In this document: positions 57,272 to 64,000 of the stretch, in pieces
Position numbering within the stretch: the first letter of the stretch is position 1
How the letters are laid out: each line of letters opens with the position of its first letter
Source: Wenxinia saemankumensis
GTDB lineage: Bacteria; Pseudomonadota; Alphaproteobacteria; Rhodobacterales; Rhodobacteraceae
Length of the DNA: 64,000 bases
Direction: 5' to 3'
Assembly: GCF_900141735.1 (NCBI RefSeq)
Contig: NZ_FQYO01000006.1
Location: 62,001-126,000, forward strand
Position numbers and translations under genes: made by a program
Notes under the pieces: model-generated
What the model was told of the DNA's origin: nothing
Databases searched by the model: none
Seen by the model: the letters and a program-made list of their open reading frames with translations, nothing else

Positions 57272-58632
57272 TCCGGCCCGCGCTCGCGGCCGCGGCGCTC
57301 GCCCTGGCGGGCTGCGGGGCGCCCGCCCCCGCCCCCGGCCCCGCCCCTGACCCGGCCCCGCCCGCCGTCACCCGGGCCGAGAGCGGGGACTGGCCGCCGA
57401 TGCGCCGGCCCGCGGGCGCGGCGATGCCGGGGCCGACGCGGAGCCATGCCGAGATGGCGCAGGACATCCTCGACCTCGTCTTCGCGCTCGAGAGCGGCCG
57501 ACCGGTGCCGCGCCTCACCCGGTTCGAGGGGCCGATCACGGTGGGGGCCGCGGGCCCGCTGCCCCCGACCCTTCCGGGCGAGCTCGCGGCGCTGGTGCGC
57601 CGGCTGCGGACCGAGGCGGGCCTGCCGATCGCCGCGGGGGGCGGCGTCGAGGCGCGGATCGTGATCGTCGGCGTGCCGCGGGCCGAGCTCGGCCGCGCGG
57701 TGCCGGGCGCCGCCTGCTTCACCGTGCCGGGCGTGTCGAGCTGGGGCGAGTACCTCGCCCGGCGCGGCAGCCCGGCGACCGACTGGACGGCGCTGACCAC
57801 GCGCGACCGGGTCGCGATCTTCCTGCCCCGCGACACCGCCCCGCAAGAGGTGCGCGACTGCCTGCACGAGGAACTGGCCCAGGCGCTGGGACCGCTCAAC
57901 GACCTGCACCGGCTTCCCGACAGCGTGTTCAACGACGACAACATCCACGGCGCGCTCACCGGGTTCGACATGCTGGCGCTGCGGGCGATCTACGCGCCGG
58001 AACTGCGGTCCGGCATGGGCCGGGGCGACGTGGCGGCGCGGTTGCCCGGCATCCTGGCGCGGCTCGATCCGGGCGGCCTGCCCCGCCCCTCGGGCCCGGC
58101 GCGCGACGCCCCCGCCGCCTGGCGCGAGGCGATCGGCGCCGCGCTCTCGTCGGGGAACGGGGTCGCGGGACGGCGGGCCGCGGCGCTGCGGGCCGTTTCC
58201 CTCTCCGCCGGGGCGGCGGGGCCCGAACGGGGCTTCTCGCATTACGTGCTCGGCCGGCTGACGCTGGGCTCCGATCCCGCGCGGGCCGGCCGGTCCTTTG
58301 CCGCCGCCGCCGAGGAGTTCGCCCGCCGGCCCGAGACGGCGCTGCACGGCGCCCATGCCGCGCTCTATCTCGCCGGCGAGGCGCTGCGCACCGGCGATCC
58401 GGCGGGCGCGCTCGGCCGGGCCGGACCCGCGACCGCCATCGCCCTGCGGCACGAGGACGCGGCGCTGGCCGCCTCGCTCCTGATGGTGCAGGCCGGGGCG
58501 CTGTCGGCGCTCGGCCGCCCGGAGGAGGCGCGGGCCGCCCGTCTGGACTCGCTGGCATGGGGGCGCTACGGGTTCGGCGCGGATCGGGCCGTCCAGGACC
58601 GGCTGTCCGAGATCGCCCGCCTCGCGCCCTAG
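57268..58632 (+). CDS. DUF2927 domain-containing lipoprotein
   Basis: A 454-residue protein from GTG 57268, overlapping the GNAT stop. The lipobox is AALALAGCGAP (Cys about residue 16). A DUF2927 domain occupies about residues 60-260, with RVAIFLPRDTAPQEVRDCLH then EELAQALGPLND and VFNDDNIHGALTGFDMLALR, a layout like a metalloprotease-type fold without a certain zinc motif. The C-terminal half is tetratricopeptide-like (Ala-rich helices). Function unknown. Confidence 0.85.
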   Translation: MIRPALAAAALALAGCGAPAPAPGPAPDPAPPAVTRAESGDWPPMRRPAGAAMPGPTRSHAEMAQDILDLVFALESGRPVPRLTRFEGPITVGAAGPLPPTLPGELAALVRRLRTEAGLPIAAGGGVEARIVIVGVPRAELGRAVPGAACFTVPGVSSWGEYLARRGSPATDWTALTTRDRVAIFLPRDTAPQEVRDCLHEELAQALGPLNDLHRLPDSVFNDDNIHGALTGFDMLALRAIYAPELRSGMGRGDVAARLPGILARLDPGGLPRPSGPARDAPAAWREAIGAALSSGNGVAGRRAAALRAVSLSAGAAGPERGFSHYVLGRLTLGSDPARAGRSFAAAAEEFARRPETALHGAHAALYLAGEALRTGDPAGALGRAGPATAIALRHEDAALAASLLMVQAGALSALGRPEEARAARLDSLAWGRYGFGADRAVQDRLSEIARLAP

Positions 58633-58684
58633 GCAAAGACCCGGCCGGGCGCGACATCCCTTCCCCGAAGCCCGGAGACTGGCC

Positions 58685-58855
58685 ATGATCATTCCCCTCG
58701 CCGGACTGTTTCTCGGCGCGCTGGTCGGCGCCGTCCGGGCCCGCCAGAGGGGCGGAACCGGGGCCGACATGGCGCAATGGGGCGCGGTGCACGCGATGAT
58801 CTTCGGCCTAGCCGGGCTCGTTCTTCTGATCCTGATCTCGCGCGGGATCGGCTAA
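58685..58855 (+). CDS. Small two-helix membrane protein
   Basis: A 56-residue frame from ATG 58685 to TAA 58855. Two membrane helices (IIPLAGLFLGALVGAV and AVHAMIFGLAGLVLLILISR) flank a polar RARQRGGTGADMAQWG loop. It resembles a small protein that is widespread in Rhodobacterales and often mislabelled as apolipoprotein acyltransferase. Function unknown. Confidence 0.72.
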   Translation: MIIPLAGLFLGALVGAVRARQRGGTGADMAQWGAVHAMIFGLAGLVLLILISRGIG

Positions 58856-58963
58856 GCCGTCATCAGGAATGCGTTTTCTTGTTCCAAGATGAACAACGGG
58901 CTACGATACGCGACGCGCAGGGGCGCCCCGACGGCCGCCTTACCGGTGGCCGGAAGGGCCGCG

Positions 58964-59119
58964 TCAGTGCCGCGCCTGCCGCTCCGCCTCGCGCAGGCGG
59001 GCGATCAGCGACCGAAAGCGCTCGTCCTCGGCCGCAGGGGCCGTGTCCTCGTAGACGCGGCGCAGGCAATCGCGCACGTGCAGGGTCGGATCGTCGTCGG
59101 TCTCGTCCTGGAAAAACAT
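58964..59119 (-). CDS. NepR-like small protein (candidate anti-sigma factor)
   Basis: A 51-residue frame starting MFFQDETDDDPTLHVRD. The core LRRVYEDTAPAAEDERFRSL then IARLREA matches the NepR pattern LRxxYxxxxxxxxxxRFxxLxxxL, two amphipathic helices that bind the general-stress sigma factor EcfG and, on stress, the PhyR response regulator. An EcfG-type promoter lies 54 bases upstream, as expected for an autoregulated stress gene. phyR and ecfG are not in the window, so assignment is by pattern only. Alternative: an unrelated small helical protein. A longer frame exists upstream (to 59500) but overlaps the M48 gene. Confidence 0.5.
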   Translation of the reverse strand: MFFQDETDDDPTLHVRDCLRRVYEDTAPAAEDERFRSLIARLREAERQARH

Positions 59120-59172
59120 CGGCTCGCCGCTCTGGTTCGGGCTGTTTTTGATCGACTGCTCTCGTGGTGTAA

Positions 59173-59199
59173 GGACGCTCGGGCGCGGCGAAACGTTCC
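59173..59199 (-). promoter_or_regulatory. EcfG-type promoter upstream of the NepR-like gene
   Basis: On the minus strand GGAAC (59199-59195), 17 bases, then CGTC (59177-59174). The general-stress consensus is GGAAC, 16-17 bases, CGTT; three of four -10 bases match. Its position 54 bases before the ATG supports it. Confidence 0.5.
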
Positions 59200-59283
59200 A
59201 TGCCGCGCCGCGGCGACCCTGACTTCTCGTGACCGCTCGGCAACAATTGTCCGAGAGGAGGGGCGCGCCCATATCGAGCGCGC

Positions 59284-59967
59284 ATGCTGAAATTCCTGCC
59301 CTTCCTGCTGCCGATCGCCTACGGCTATCTCGTCTACCGCTTCTCGGTGGCGCGGACGAAATCCGAGCTCGACCGCAATTCGGCGGAGCTGGCCGATCCC
59401 CGTCTGCGCCCGGTGCTGGAGAAGCTCGCCCGCGCGCTCGACCTGCCGCGGATCCGCGTGCATCTCTACGAGATCGCGCCGGTGAACGGCCTTGCCGCAC
59501 CGGACGGGCGGATCTTCCTGACCCGGGGGTTCTACGACAAGTTCCGCTCGGGCGCGGTCAGCGCCGAGGAGATGGCCAGCGTCATCGCGCACGAGCTGGG
59601 CCATGTCGCGCTGGGGCATACGCGGCGGCGGATGATCGACTTCTCGGGGCAGAACGCGGTCCGCACCGCGCTGGCGCTGCTGCTGAACCGGGTGCTGCCC
59701 GGGCTCGGGGCGATGATCGCGAGCGGGCTCGTCAGCCTGGTCGCCGCGCGGATGAGCCGGGGCGACGAATACGAGGCCGACGCCTACGCCACCGCCCTGC
59801 TGATCAAGGCCGGGATCGGGCCGGAACCTCAGAAGACGCTCTTCCGCAAGCTGGAGGCGCTGACCGGCAGCGGCAAGGGATCTGCCCCCGCCTGGTTGCT
59901 AAGCCATCCCAGGACCGAGGAACGGATCGCCGCGATCGAGGCGAACGAGCAAAAGTGGCTGACCTGA
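59284..59967 (+). CDS. M48 family zinc metalloprotease, membrane-anchored
   Basis: A 227-residue protein with an N-terminal membrane anchor (MLKFLPFLLPIAYGYLVYRF). Zinc site: VIAHELGHVALGH (HExxH, about residue 105) and the Glu of SRGDEYEADAYATALL (about 165). HtpX/Oma1-like quality-control proteases share this layout. A palindrome CTCGG...CCGAG (59236-59255) lies in its leader. The stop is 7 bases from the convergent PIN gene. Confidence 0.92.
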   Translation: MLKFLPFLLPIAYGYLVYRFSVARTKSELDRNSAELADPRLRPVLEKLARALDLPRIRVHLYEIAPVNGLAAPDGRIFLTRGFYDKFRSGAVSAEEMASVIAHELGHVALGHTRRRMIDFSGQNAVRTALALLLNRVLPGLGAMIASGLVSLVAARMSRGDEYEADAYATALLIKAGIGPEPQKTLFRKLEALTGSGKGSAPAWLLSHPRTEERIAAIEANEQKWLT

Positions 59968-59974
59968 GGGCGAC

Positions 59975-60532
59975 CTAGCCCACCGCCTTCGCAAGTTTCG
60001 GCAGGCGGGCCTTCTTCAGCAGCGCCCGCGCGGTCCAGTCCGTCCCCGACAGGGCCCGGGCGGTCGCGAGCGTGCGGGCGACCACCGCCTCGACCGGATC
60101 CGGCGCCCGGTCGTATAGCGCCCGCATCAACTGGTCGGGATCCTGCCGCTCCAGCCCCCATTCGGCCAGCAGGCCGCGCGGAAAGTCCCTGGCATTGCTC
60201 GTCAGGATGATGTCGCAGGATCCGTGGATCGCCGCGGCGAGGACGTGCACATCCGCCGGGTCGGGCAGGCGCAGGCCCCGCTCGCGATGCTCGTAGCTCG
60301 TTATCAGCGCCTGCGGGAAAGCCTCCGCGGCACGCGCGGCATCGGTGCGGGCGATGCGCTCGGCCTCCGGGCCCAGACGCGCGGCGGCACGGGCCCATTC
60401 CTCGGCGATGCGCGCGGTCCAGCGGGGGACGAAGAGCCCTTCCGACGCGACGCCGAGGACCACCTCGCGCATCACGGTCGGGTAGAGGACGTTGGCGTCG
60501 ATCAGGACGCGGGGACCGCCCCGCCCGTTCAC
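59975..60532 (-). CDS. PIN-domain protein coupled to rlmI
   Basis: A 185-residue protein from GTG 60532, overlapping the rlmI stop (GTGA). PIN acidic residues are seen in VLIDANVLYPTVM (Asp, about residue 12), RIAEEWARAA (Glu) and LPDPADVHVLAAAIHGSCDI (Asp), with TSNARDFP after it. PIN domains are Mg2+-dependent RNases, often VapC toxins. No antitoxin gene is adjacent, and translational coupling to a 23S rRNA methyltransferase is unusual for a toxin. Confidence 0.85.
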   Translation of the reverse strand: MNGRGGPRVLIDANVLYPTVMREVVLGVASEGLFVPRWTARIAEEWARAAARLGPEAERIARTDAARAAEAFPQALITSYEHRERGLRLPDPADVHVLAAAIHGSCDIILTSNARDFPRGLLAEWGLERQDPDQLMRALYDRAPDPVEAVVARTLATARALSGTDWTARALLKKARLPKLAKAVG

Positions 60533-61731
60533 AGCCGGAACGTCACGGACTTGAGATAGCCGCTCTCGGCCAGATGCGGCAGGACGGGATGGTCGGGCCC
60601 GGCGAAGCCGGTCTGGACGATCTGCCCCCGCCGGCCGGCCTTGCCGATGCCGCGGGCGCTGGCGGCGCGGAACCGCGACAGGTCGGCCGCATGCGAACAG
60701 GAGCAGAGCGTCAGGTAGCCCCCCCGCTCGACCAGGGGCGCCGCCATGCGGGCGATCCGCTCGTAGGCGCGCAGGCCCGCCTCGAGCGCCTGTTTCGACG
60801 GGGCGAAGGCGGGCGGATCGCAGATCACGACGTCGAAGCGCGCGCCCTCGGCGCCCAGCGCGGCGAGCGTGTCGAAGGCGTCGCCCTGCCGGGTGGCGAA
60901 GCGGTCCGCGACGCCCGACGCCGCCGCCCCCTGCCCCGCGAGGTCGAGCGCGGGGGCCGAGCTGTCGACGGCGAGGCAGCTCTCCGCTCCCGCCGCCAGC
61001 GCGGCGAGGCCGAAGCCCCCCACATGGGCGAAGATGTCGAGCACCCGCGCCCCCCGCGCCAGACCGGCGACGAAGGCATGGTTCGGCCGCTGGTCGAAGA
61101 AGAGGCCCGTCTTCTGCCCGCCCATCACGTCGGCCATGTAGGTCGCGCCGTTCATCGGGACCGGGATCGGCGCCTCCGGCGCGGCGCCCCGGATCACCTC
61201 GGTCCGCTCCTCCAGCCCCTCCAGCCCGCGGGCGCGGCCGGTGCCGTTCAGGATCACGGTCGCGGCGCCCGTGACGCGGACCAGCGCCTCGGCGATCTCC
61301 TCCGCCGCGGCGTCCGCCCAGGCCGCGTTGGGCTGCATCACCGCCACGTCGCCGAAGCGGTCGATCACCAGCCCCGGCAGCCCGTCCGCCTCGGCATGGA
61401 CAAGGCGGTAGAACGGGGCGTCGAACAGCCGCTCGCGATGAGCGAGCGCCGTCCCCAGCCGTGCCTCCAGCCAGCCGGCATCGATCTCGGCGCCCGGATC
61501 GGCATCCATCACCCGTCCGGCGATCTTCGAGCCGGAATTGACCGTGACCAGCGCCATCGGCCGCCGCTCGGCATCCTCGAGCACGGCAAGCGCGCCCGCG
61601 GGCAGCGCCTTGGTCCGCCGGTCGAGGACCAGCTCGTTGGCATAGACCCAGGGAAAGCCGTGGCGGATCGCGCGCGCCTCGGCCTTGGGCATCAGTCGGA
61701 CGGTCGGATAGGGGGTCTGGGGCAGGCTCAT
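60529..61731 (-). CDS. rlmI: 23S rRNA m5C methyltransferase, RlmI type
   Basis: A 400-residue class I SAM-dependent methyltransferase. The N-terminal PUA-like region (LMPKAEARAIRHGFPWVYAN) is followed by an RlmI catalytic domain: KTGLFFDQRPNHAFVAGLAR, SAM loop VLDIFAHVGGFGLAALAAGA, and the catalytic CDPPAFAPSKQA and SCSHAADLSRF. E. coli RlmI methylates C1962 of 23S rRNA; RlmI is the closest fit, with a related paralogue possible. Confidence 0.88.
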   Translation of the reverse strand: MSLPQTPYPTVRLMPKAEARAIRHGFPWVYANELVLDRRTKALPAGALAVLEDAERRPMALVTVNSGSKIAGRVMDADPGAEIDAGWLEARLGTALAHRERLFDAPFYRLVHAEADGLPGLVIDRFGDVAVMQPNAAWADAAAEEIAEALVRVTGAATVILNGTGRARGLEGLEERTEVIRGAAPEAPIPVPMNGATYMADVMGGQKTGLFFDQRPNHAFVAGLARGARVLDIFAHVGGFGLAALAAGAESCLAVDSSAPALDLAGQGAAASGVADRFATRQGDAFDTLAALGAEGARFDVVICDPPAFAPSKQALEAGLRAYERIARMAAPLVERGGYLTLCSCSHAADLSRFRAASARGIGKAGRRGQIVQTGFAGPDHPVLPHLAESGYLKSVTFRL

Positions 61732-61845
61732 GCCGCCCCCATAGACCGGCCGGGGGATCAGGGGAAGGGAGGCGGCCGCGGGAGGGACCGCCCTGCCCTG
61801 CCACCCGGCCCGGGTCCTCGGCGCCGCGCCGCTGCCCGGTGGGAA

Positions 61846-61857
61846 GTTAGCGCTAAC
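61846..61857. promoter_or_regulatory. LacI-family-type operator upstream of edd
   Basis: GTTAGCGCTAAC is a perfect 12-base palindrome with the central CG of LacI/GalR-family sites. It lies 69 bases before the edd ATG, just upstream of the proposed promoter, and is the only such strong palindrome in the 194-base divergent region. The regulator is not in the window. Confidence 0.55.
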
Positions 61858-61859
61858 GC

Positions 61860-61888
61860 TTGCCGCATCGCGGCATCCTTGCTAGGGA
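61860..61888 (+). promoter_or_regulatory. Possible edd promoter
   Basis: TTGCCG at 61860-61865, a 17-base spacer and TAGGGA at 61883-61888. The -10 is poor; the operator touches the -35, which suits repression. Confidence 0.35.
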
Positions 61889-61925
61889 GGCGTCGAACCC
61901 CGACACCCTTCTGAAAGGCCCGGAC

Positions 61926-63728
61926 ATGAGCCTGAATCCCCGTATCGAGGCCGTCACCGCGCGCATCGTCGAGCGCTCGCAAGGCCGGCGCGCCGGCTAC
62001 CTGGAGACCATGGCCCGGGCCCGCGACGCGGGGGTGAAACGCGCGCACCTGTCCTGCGGCAACCAGGCCCATGCCTATGCCGCGATGGGCGACGACAAGG
62101 AGCGGCTCGCCGAGGGCGTCGCCCCGAACATCGGGATCGTCACCGCCTACAACGACATGCTCTCGGCCCATCAGCCATTCGAGCGGTTTCCCGACCTGAT
62201 CCGCGACGCGGCCCGCCGGATCGGCGCCACCGCGCAGGTCGCGGGGGGCGTGCCGGCGATGTGCGACGGCGTCACGCAGGGCCAGACGGGGATGGAGCTG
62301 TCGCTGTTCAGCCGCGACGTGATTGCGCTCGCCGCCGGGGTCGGCCTCAGCCACAACACCTTCGACGCCGCGCTCTATCTCGGGGTCTGCGACAAGATCG
62401 TTCCGGGCCTCGTGATCGCCGCCGCCACCTTCGGCTACATCCCGTCCGTCTTCCTGCCCGCCGGTCCCATGACCTCCGGCCTGCCGAACGACGAGAAGAG
62501 CAAGGTCCGCCAGAAATTCGCCGCCGGCGAGATCGGCCGGGACGAGCTGATGGCCGCGGAGATGGCCTCGTATCACGGGCCGGGCACCTGCACCTTCTAC
62601 GGTACCGCGAACACCAACCAGATGCTGATGGAATTCATGGGCCTGCACCTGCCGGGCGCGTCCTTCGTCAATCCCAACACGCCGCTGCGCGACGCGCTGA
62701 CCGTGGCGGGGGTCGAGCGGGCGGCCGCGATCACCTCGCAGGGCAACGATTACCGCCCGGTCAGCGAGATCCTCGACGAGAAGGCCTTCGTGAACGGGAT
62801 CGTCGGCCTGATGGCGACGGGCGGGTCGACGAACCTCGTCCTGCATCTGCCGGCGATGGCGCGGGCGGCGGGCGTGATCCTGGACACGCAGGATTTCGCG
62901 GACATCTCGGCCGTGGTGCCGCTGATGGCCAAGGTCTATCCGAACGGTCTGGCCGACGTGAACCATTTCCACGCCGCGGGCGGTCTGTCCTACATGATCG
63001 GCGAGCTGCTGTCCGAAGGGTTGCTGCACGACGACACCTCCACCATCGCCGGCGACGGTCTGGCGCTCTACACGCAGGAGCCGAAGCTGAAGGACGGCCG
63101 CGTCGCCTACGAACCCGGTGACGGACAGACCCGTAACGACAAGATCCTGCGTCCCGCCGCCGACCCGTTCCAGAAGACCGGGGGTCTCGTGAACCTGACC
63201 GGCAATCTCGGGCGCGGGGTCATCAAGGTCTCGGCCGTTGATCCCTCGCGCCACGTGATCGAGGCGCCGGCCCGCGTGTTCGAGGATCAGGAAAGCGTGA
63301 AGGCCGCCTTCCGCAATGGGGAGTTCACCGGCGATTGCGTCGTCGTCGTCCGCTTCCAGGGCCCGAAATCGAACGGGATGCCGGAACTGCACTCGCTCAC
63401 GCCGACCCTCGCCGTCCTCCAGGACCGGGGCCACAAGGTCGCGCTGGTGACCGACGGTCGCATGTCCGGCGCGAGCGGCAAGGTGCCCGCCGCGATCCAT
63501 GTCTGCCCCGAGGCGGCCGATGGCGGCCCGCTCGCCTTCCTGCGGGACGGCGACATGGTGCGGCTCGACGCGGCGAACGGCACGCTGGAGACCACCGCCG
63601 ACCTGGCGTCCCGCGAGGCGGCGACCCCCGACCTGACGGGGAACGGCACCGGCGTGGGGCGCGAGCTCTTCGAGGTGTTCCGCCGCACGGTGAGTCGCGC
63701 CGATCAGGGCGCGGGCGTGGTCGTGTGA
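61926..63728 (+). CDS. edd: Phosphogluconate dehydratase
   Basis: A 600-residue Edd that dehydrates 6-phosphogluconate to KDPG in the Entner-Doudoroff pathway. IlvD/Edd-family cluster cysteines occur in [31 protein letters not shown] and [21 protein letters not shown]-like [17 protein letters not shown] lies near the C-terminus. The start at 61926 is standard ([14 protein letters not shown]). eda follows 229 bases later. Confidence 0.96.
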   Translation: MSLNPRIEAVTARIVERSQGRRAGYLETMARARDAGVKRAHLSCGNQAHAYAAMGDDKERLAEGVAPNIGIVTAYNDMLSAHQPFERFPDLIRDAARRIGATAQVAGGVPAMCDGVTQGQTGMELSLFSRDVIALAAGVGLSHNTFDAALYLGVCDKIVPGLVIAAATFGYIPSVFLPAGPMTSGLPNDEKSKVRQKFAAGEIGRDELMAAEMASYHGPGTCTFYGTANTNQMLMEFMGLHLPGASFVNPNTPLRDALTVAGVERAAAITSQGNDYRPVSEILDEKAFVNGIVGLMATGGSTNLVLHLPAMARAAGVILDTQDFADISAVVPLMAKVYPNGLADVNHFHAAGGLSYMIGELLSEGLLHDDTSTIAGDGLALYTQEPKLKDGRVAYEPGDGQTRNDKILRPAADPFQKTGGLVNLTGNLGRGVIKVSAVDPSRHVIEAPARVFEDQESVKAAFRNGEFTGDCVVVVRFQGPKSNGMPELHSLTPTLAVLQDRGHKVALVTDGRMSGASGKVPAAIHVCPEAADGGPLAFLRDGDMVRLDAANGTLETTADLASREAATPDLTGNGTGVGRELFEVFRRTVSRADQGAGVVV

Positions 63729-63957
63729 GCCTGCGTCCCGGTGCTGCACCGGGTCCGAACCGCGGCCCGGCCCGTTCCGGTTCACCGGCCCGGCCGTCTC
63801 GCCGCCCGGCGGGCTGCCGCGCCGCCGCCGCGCCGCCCCCGTCGCGCCGCCCGGGCGCGCCTTCGGTGCATCGCGGCACCTTCGCCCCCATCCCTCGGGC
63901 CGCCAGCCGCCCGTCCCGCGCCGATCGGCCAGTCACGCTGAACAAAGGACCCCGCCC
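63729..63957. other. edd-eda spacer with hairpin
   Basis: A 229-base spacer. CCCGGTGC (63737-63744) pairs with GCACCGGG (63746-63753) around one base, a compact hairpin right after edd without a T run; it may stabilise the edd message or weaken readthrough to eda. No coding frame is supported. AAAGGA (63945-63950) is the likely eda ribosome binding site. Confidence 0.5.
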
Positions 63958-64000
63958 ATGACCCCCGACCACGCTTCCGAGCTCAACGAGAAGCTCTGCC
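63958..64000 (+). CDS. eda: KDPG aldolase, N-terminus only (cut by window edge)
   Basis: The ATG at 63958 opens MTPDHASELNEKLC, which runs off the window. The opening and the position after edd fit Eda, which splits KDPG into pyruvate and glyceraldehyde 3-phosphate. Only 14 codons are visible, so the call rests on context. Confidence 0.6.
   Translation, partial: MTPDHASELNEKLC

Overview
The window is chromosomal DNA from a very GC-rich alphaproteobacterium, most probably a member of the Rhodobacterales (Rhodobacter/Paracoccus relatives). Pointers are a CckA-type hybrid kinase, IalB and DUF2927 family proteins, a complex I cluster studded with small accessory genes, the run nuoN-birA-coaX-rnj, an opgG-I-H-C glucan operon like that described in Rhodobacter sphaeroides, and an Entner-Doudoroff edd-eda pair. 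I see no prophage, insertion sequence, CRISPR array or integrase. The content is mostly core chromosome.

Layout. 0-8 kb: CckA-like sensor kinase (cut by the left edge), rsmB, guaB, a membrane protein and a RACo-like corrinoid-activation ATPase. 8.2-11 kb: tRNA-Gly(CCC), a dihaem cytochrome c, a HerA-like ATPase, then a 532-base gene-free stretch holding two candidate small RNA units. 11.2-17.2 kb is an envelope block: IalB protein, a ketosynthase-ACP pair next to lpxD, an L,D-transpeptidase and a divergent MepK/YcbK-type endopeptidase.

17.3-36.5 kb, all on the minus strand: nuoE-F-G-H-I-J-K-L-M-N with at least nine interspersed small or accessory genes, then birA, coaX and rnj with overlapping ends. 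nuoA-D are not next to nuoE. Two small paralogous exported proteins and a TSUP permease lie there instead. 37-44.9 kb: dusA, a flippase-like membrane protein preceded by an 83-base tandem duplication, an EEP-family phosphoesterase, cytochrome b561, a CDP-alcohol phosphatidyltransferase and a sulfatase-fold membrane enzyme.

45-54.3 kb: a CUT1-type sugar importer (ATPase, binding protein, two permeases) and opgG-opgI-opgH-opgC for osmoregulated periplasmic glucans. 54.4-64 kb: tRNA-Ser(GGA), an AI-2E family permease, an M35-like metalloprotease, GNAT, a DUF2927 lipoprotein, a NepR-like small protein behind an EcfG-type promoter, an M48 protease, a PIN protein overlapping rlmI, and edd with a LacI-type operator followed by the start of eda.

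The main themes are envelope building (lipid A acylation, 3-3 peptidoglycan cross-links, periplasmic glucans, lipid head groups) and respiration. I did not find a clear unknown multi-gene system. The best leads are the NepR-like gene with its promoter, the two small RNA candidates, the 55-residue ORF inside the nuo cluster, the duplicated Cys-x48/49-Cys proteins at the nuoE break, and the ketosynthase-ACP-lpxD cassette.
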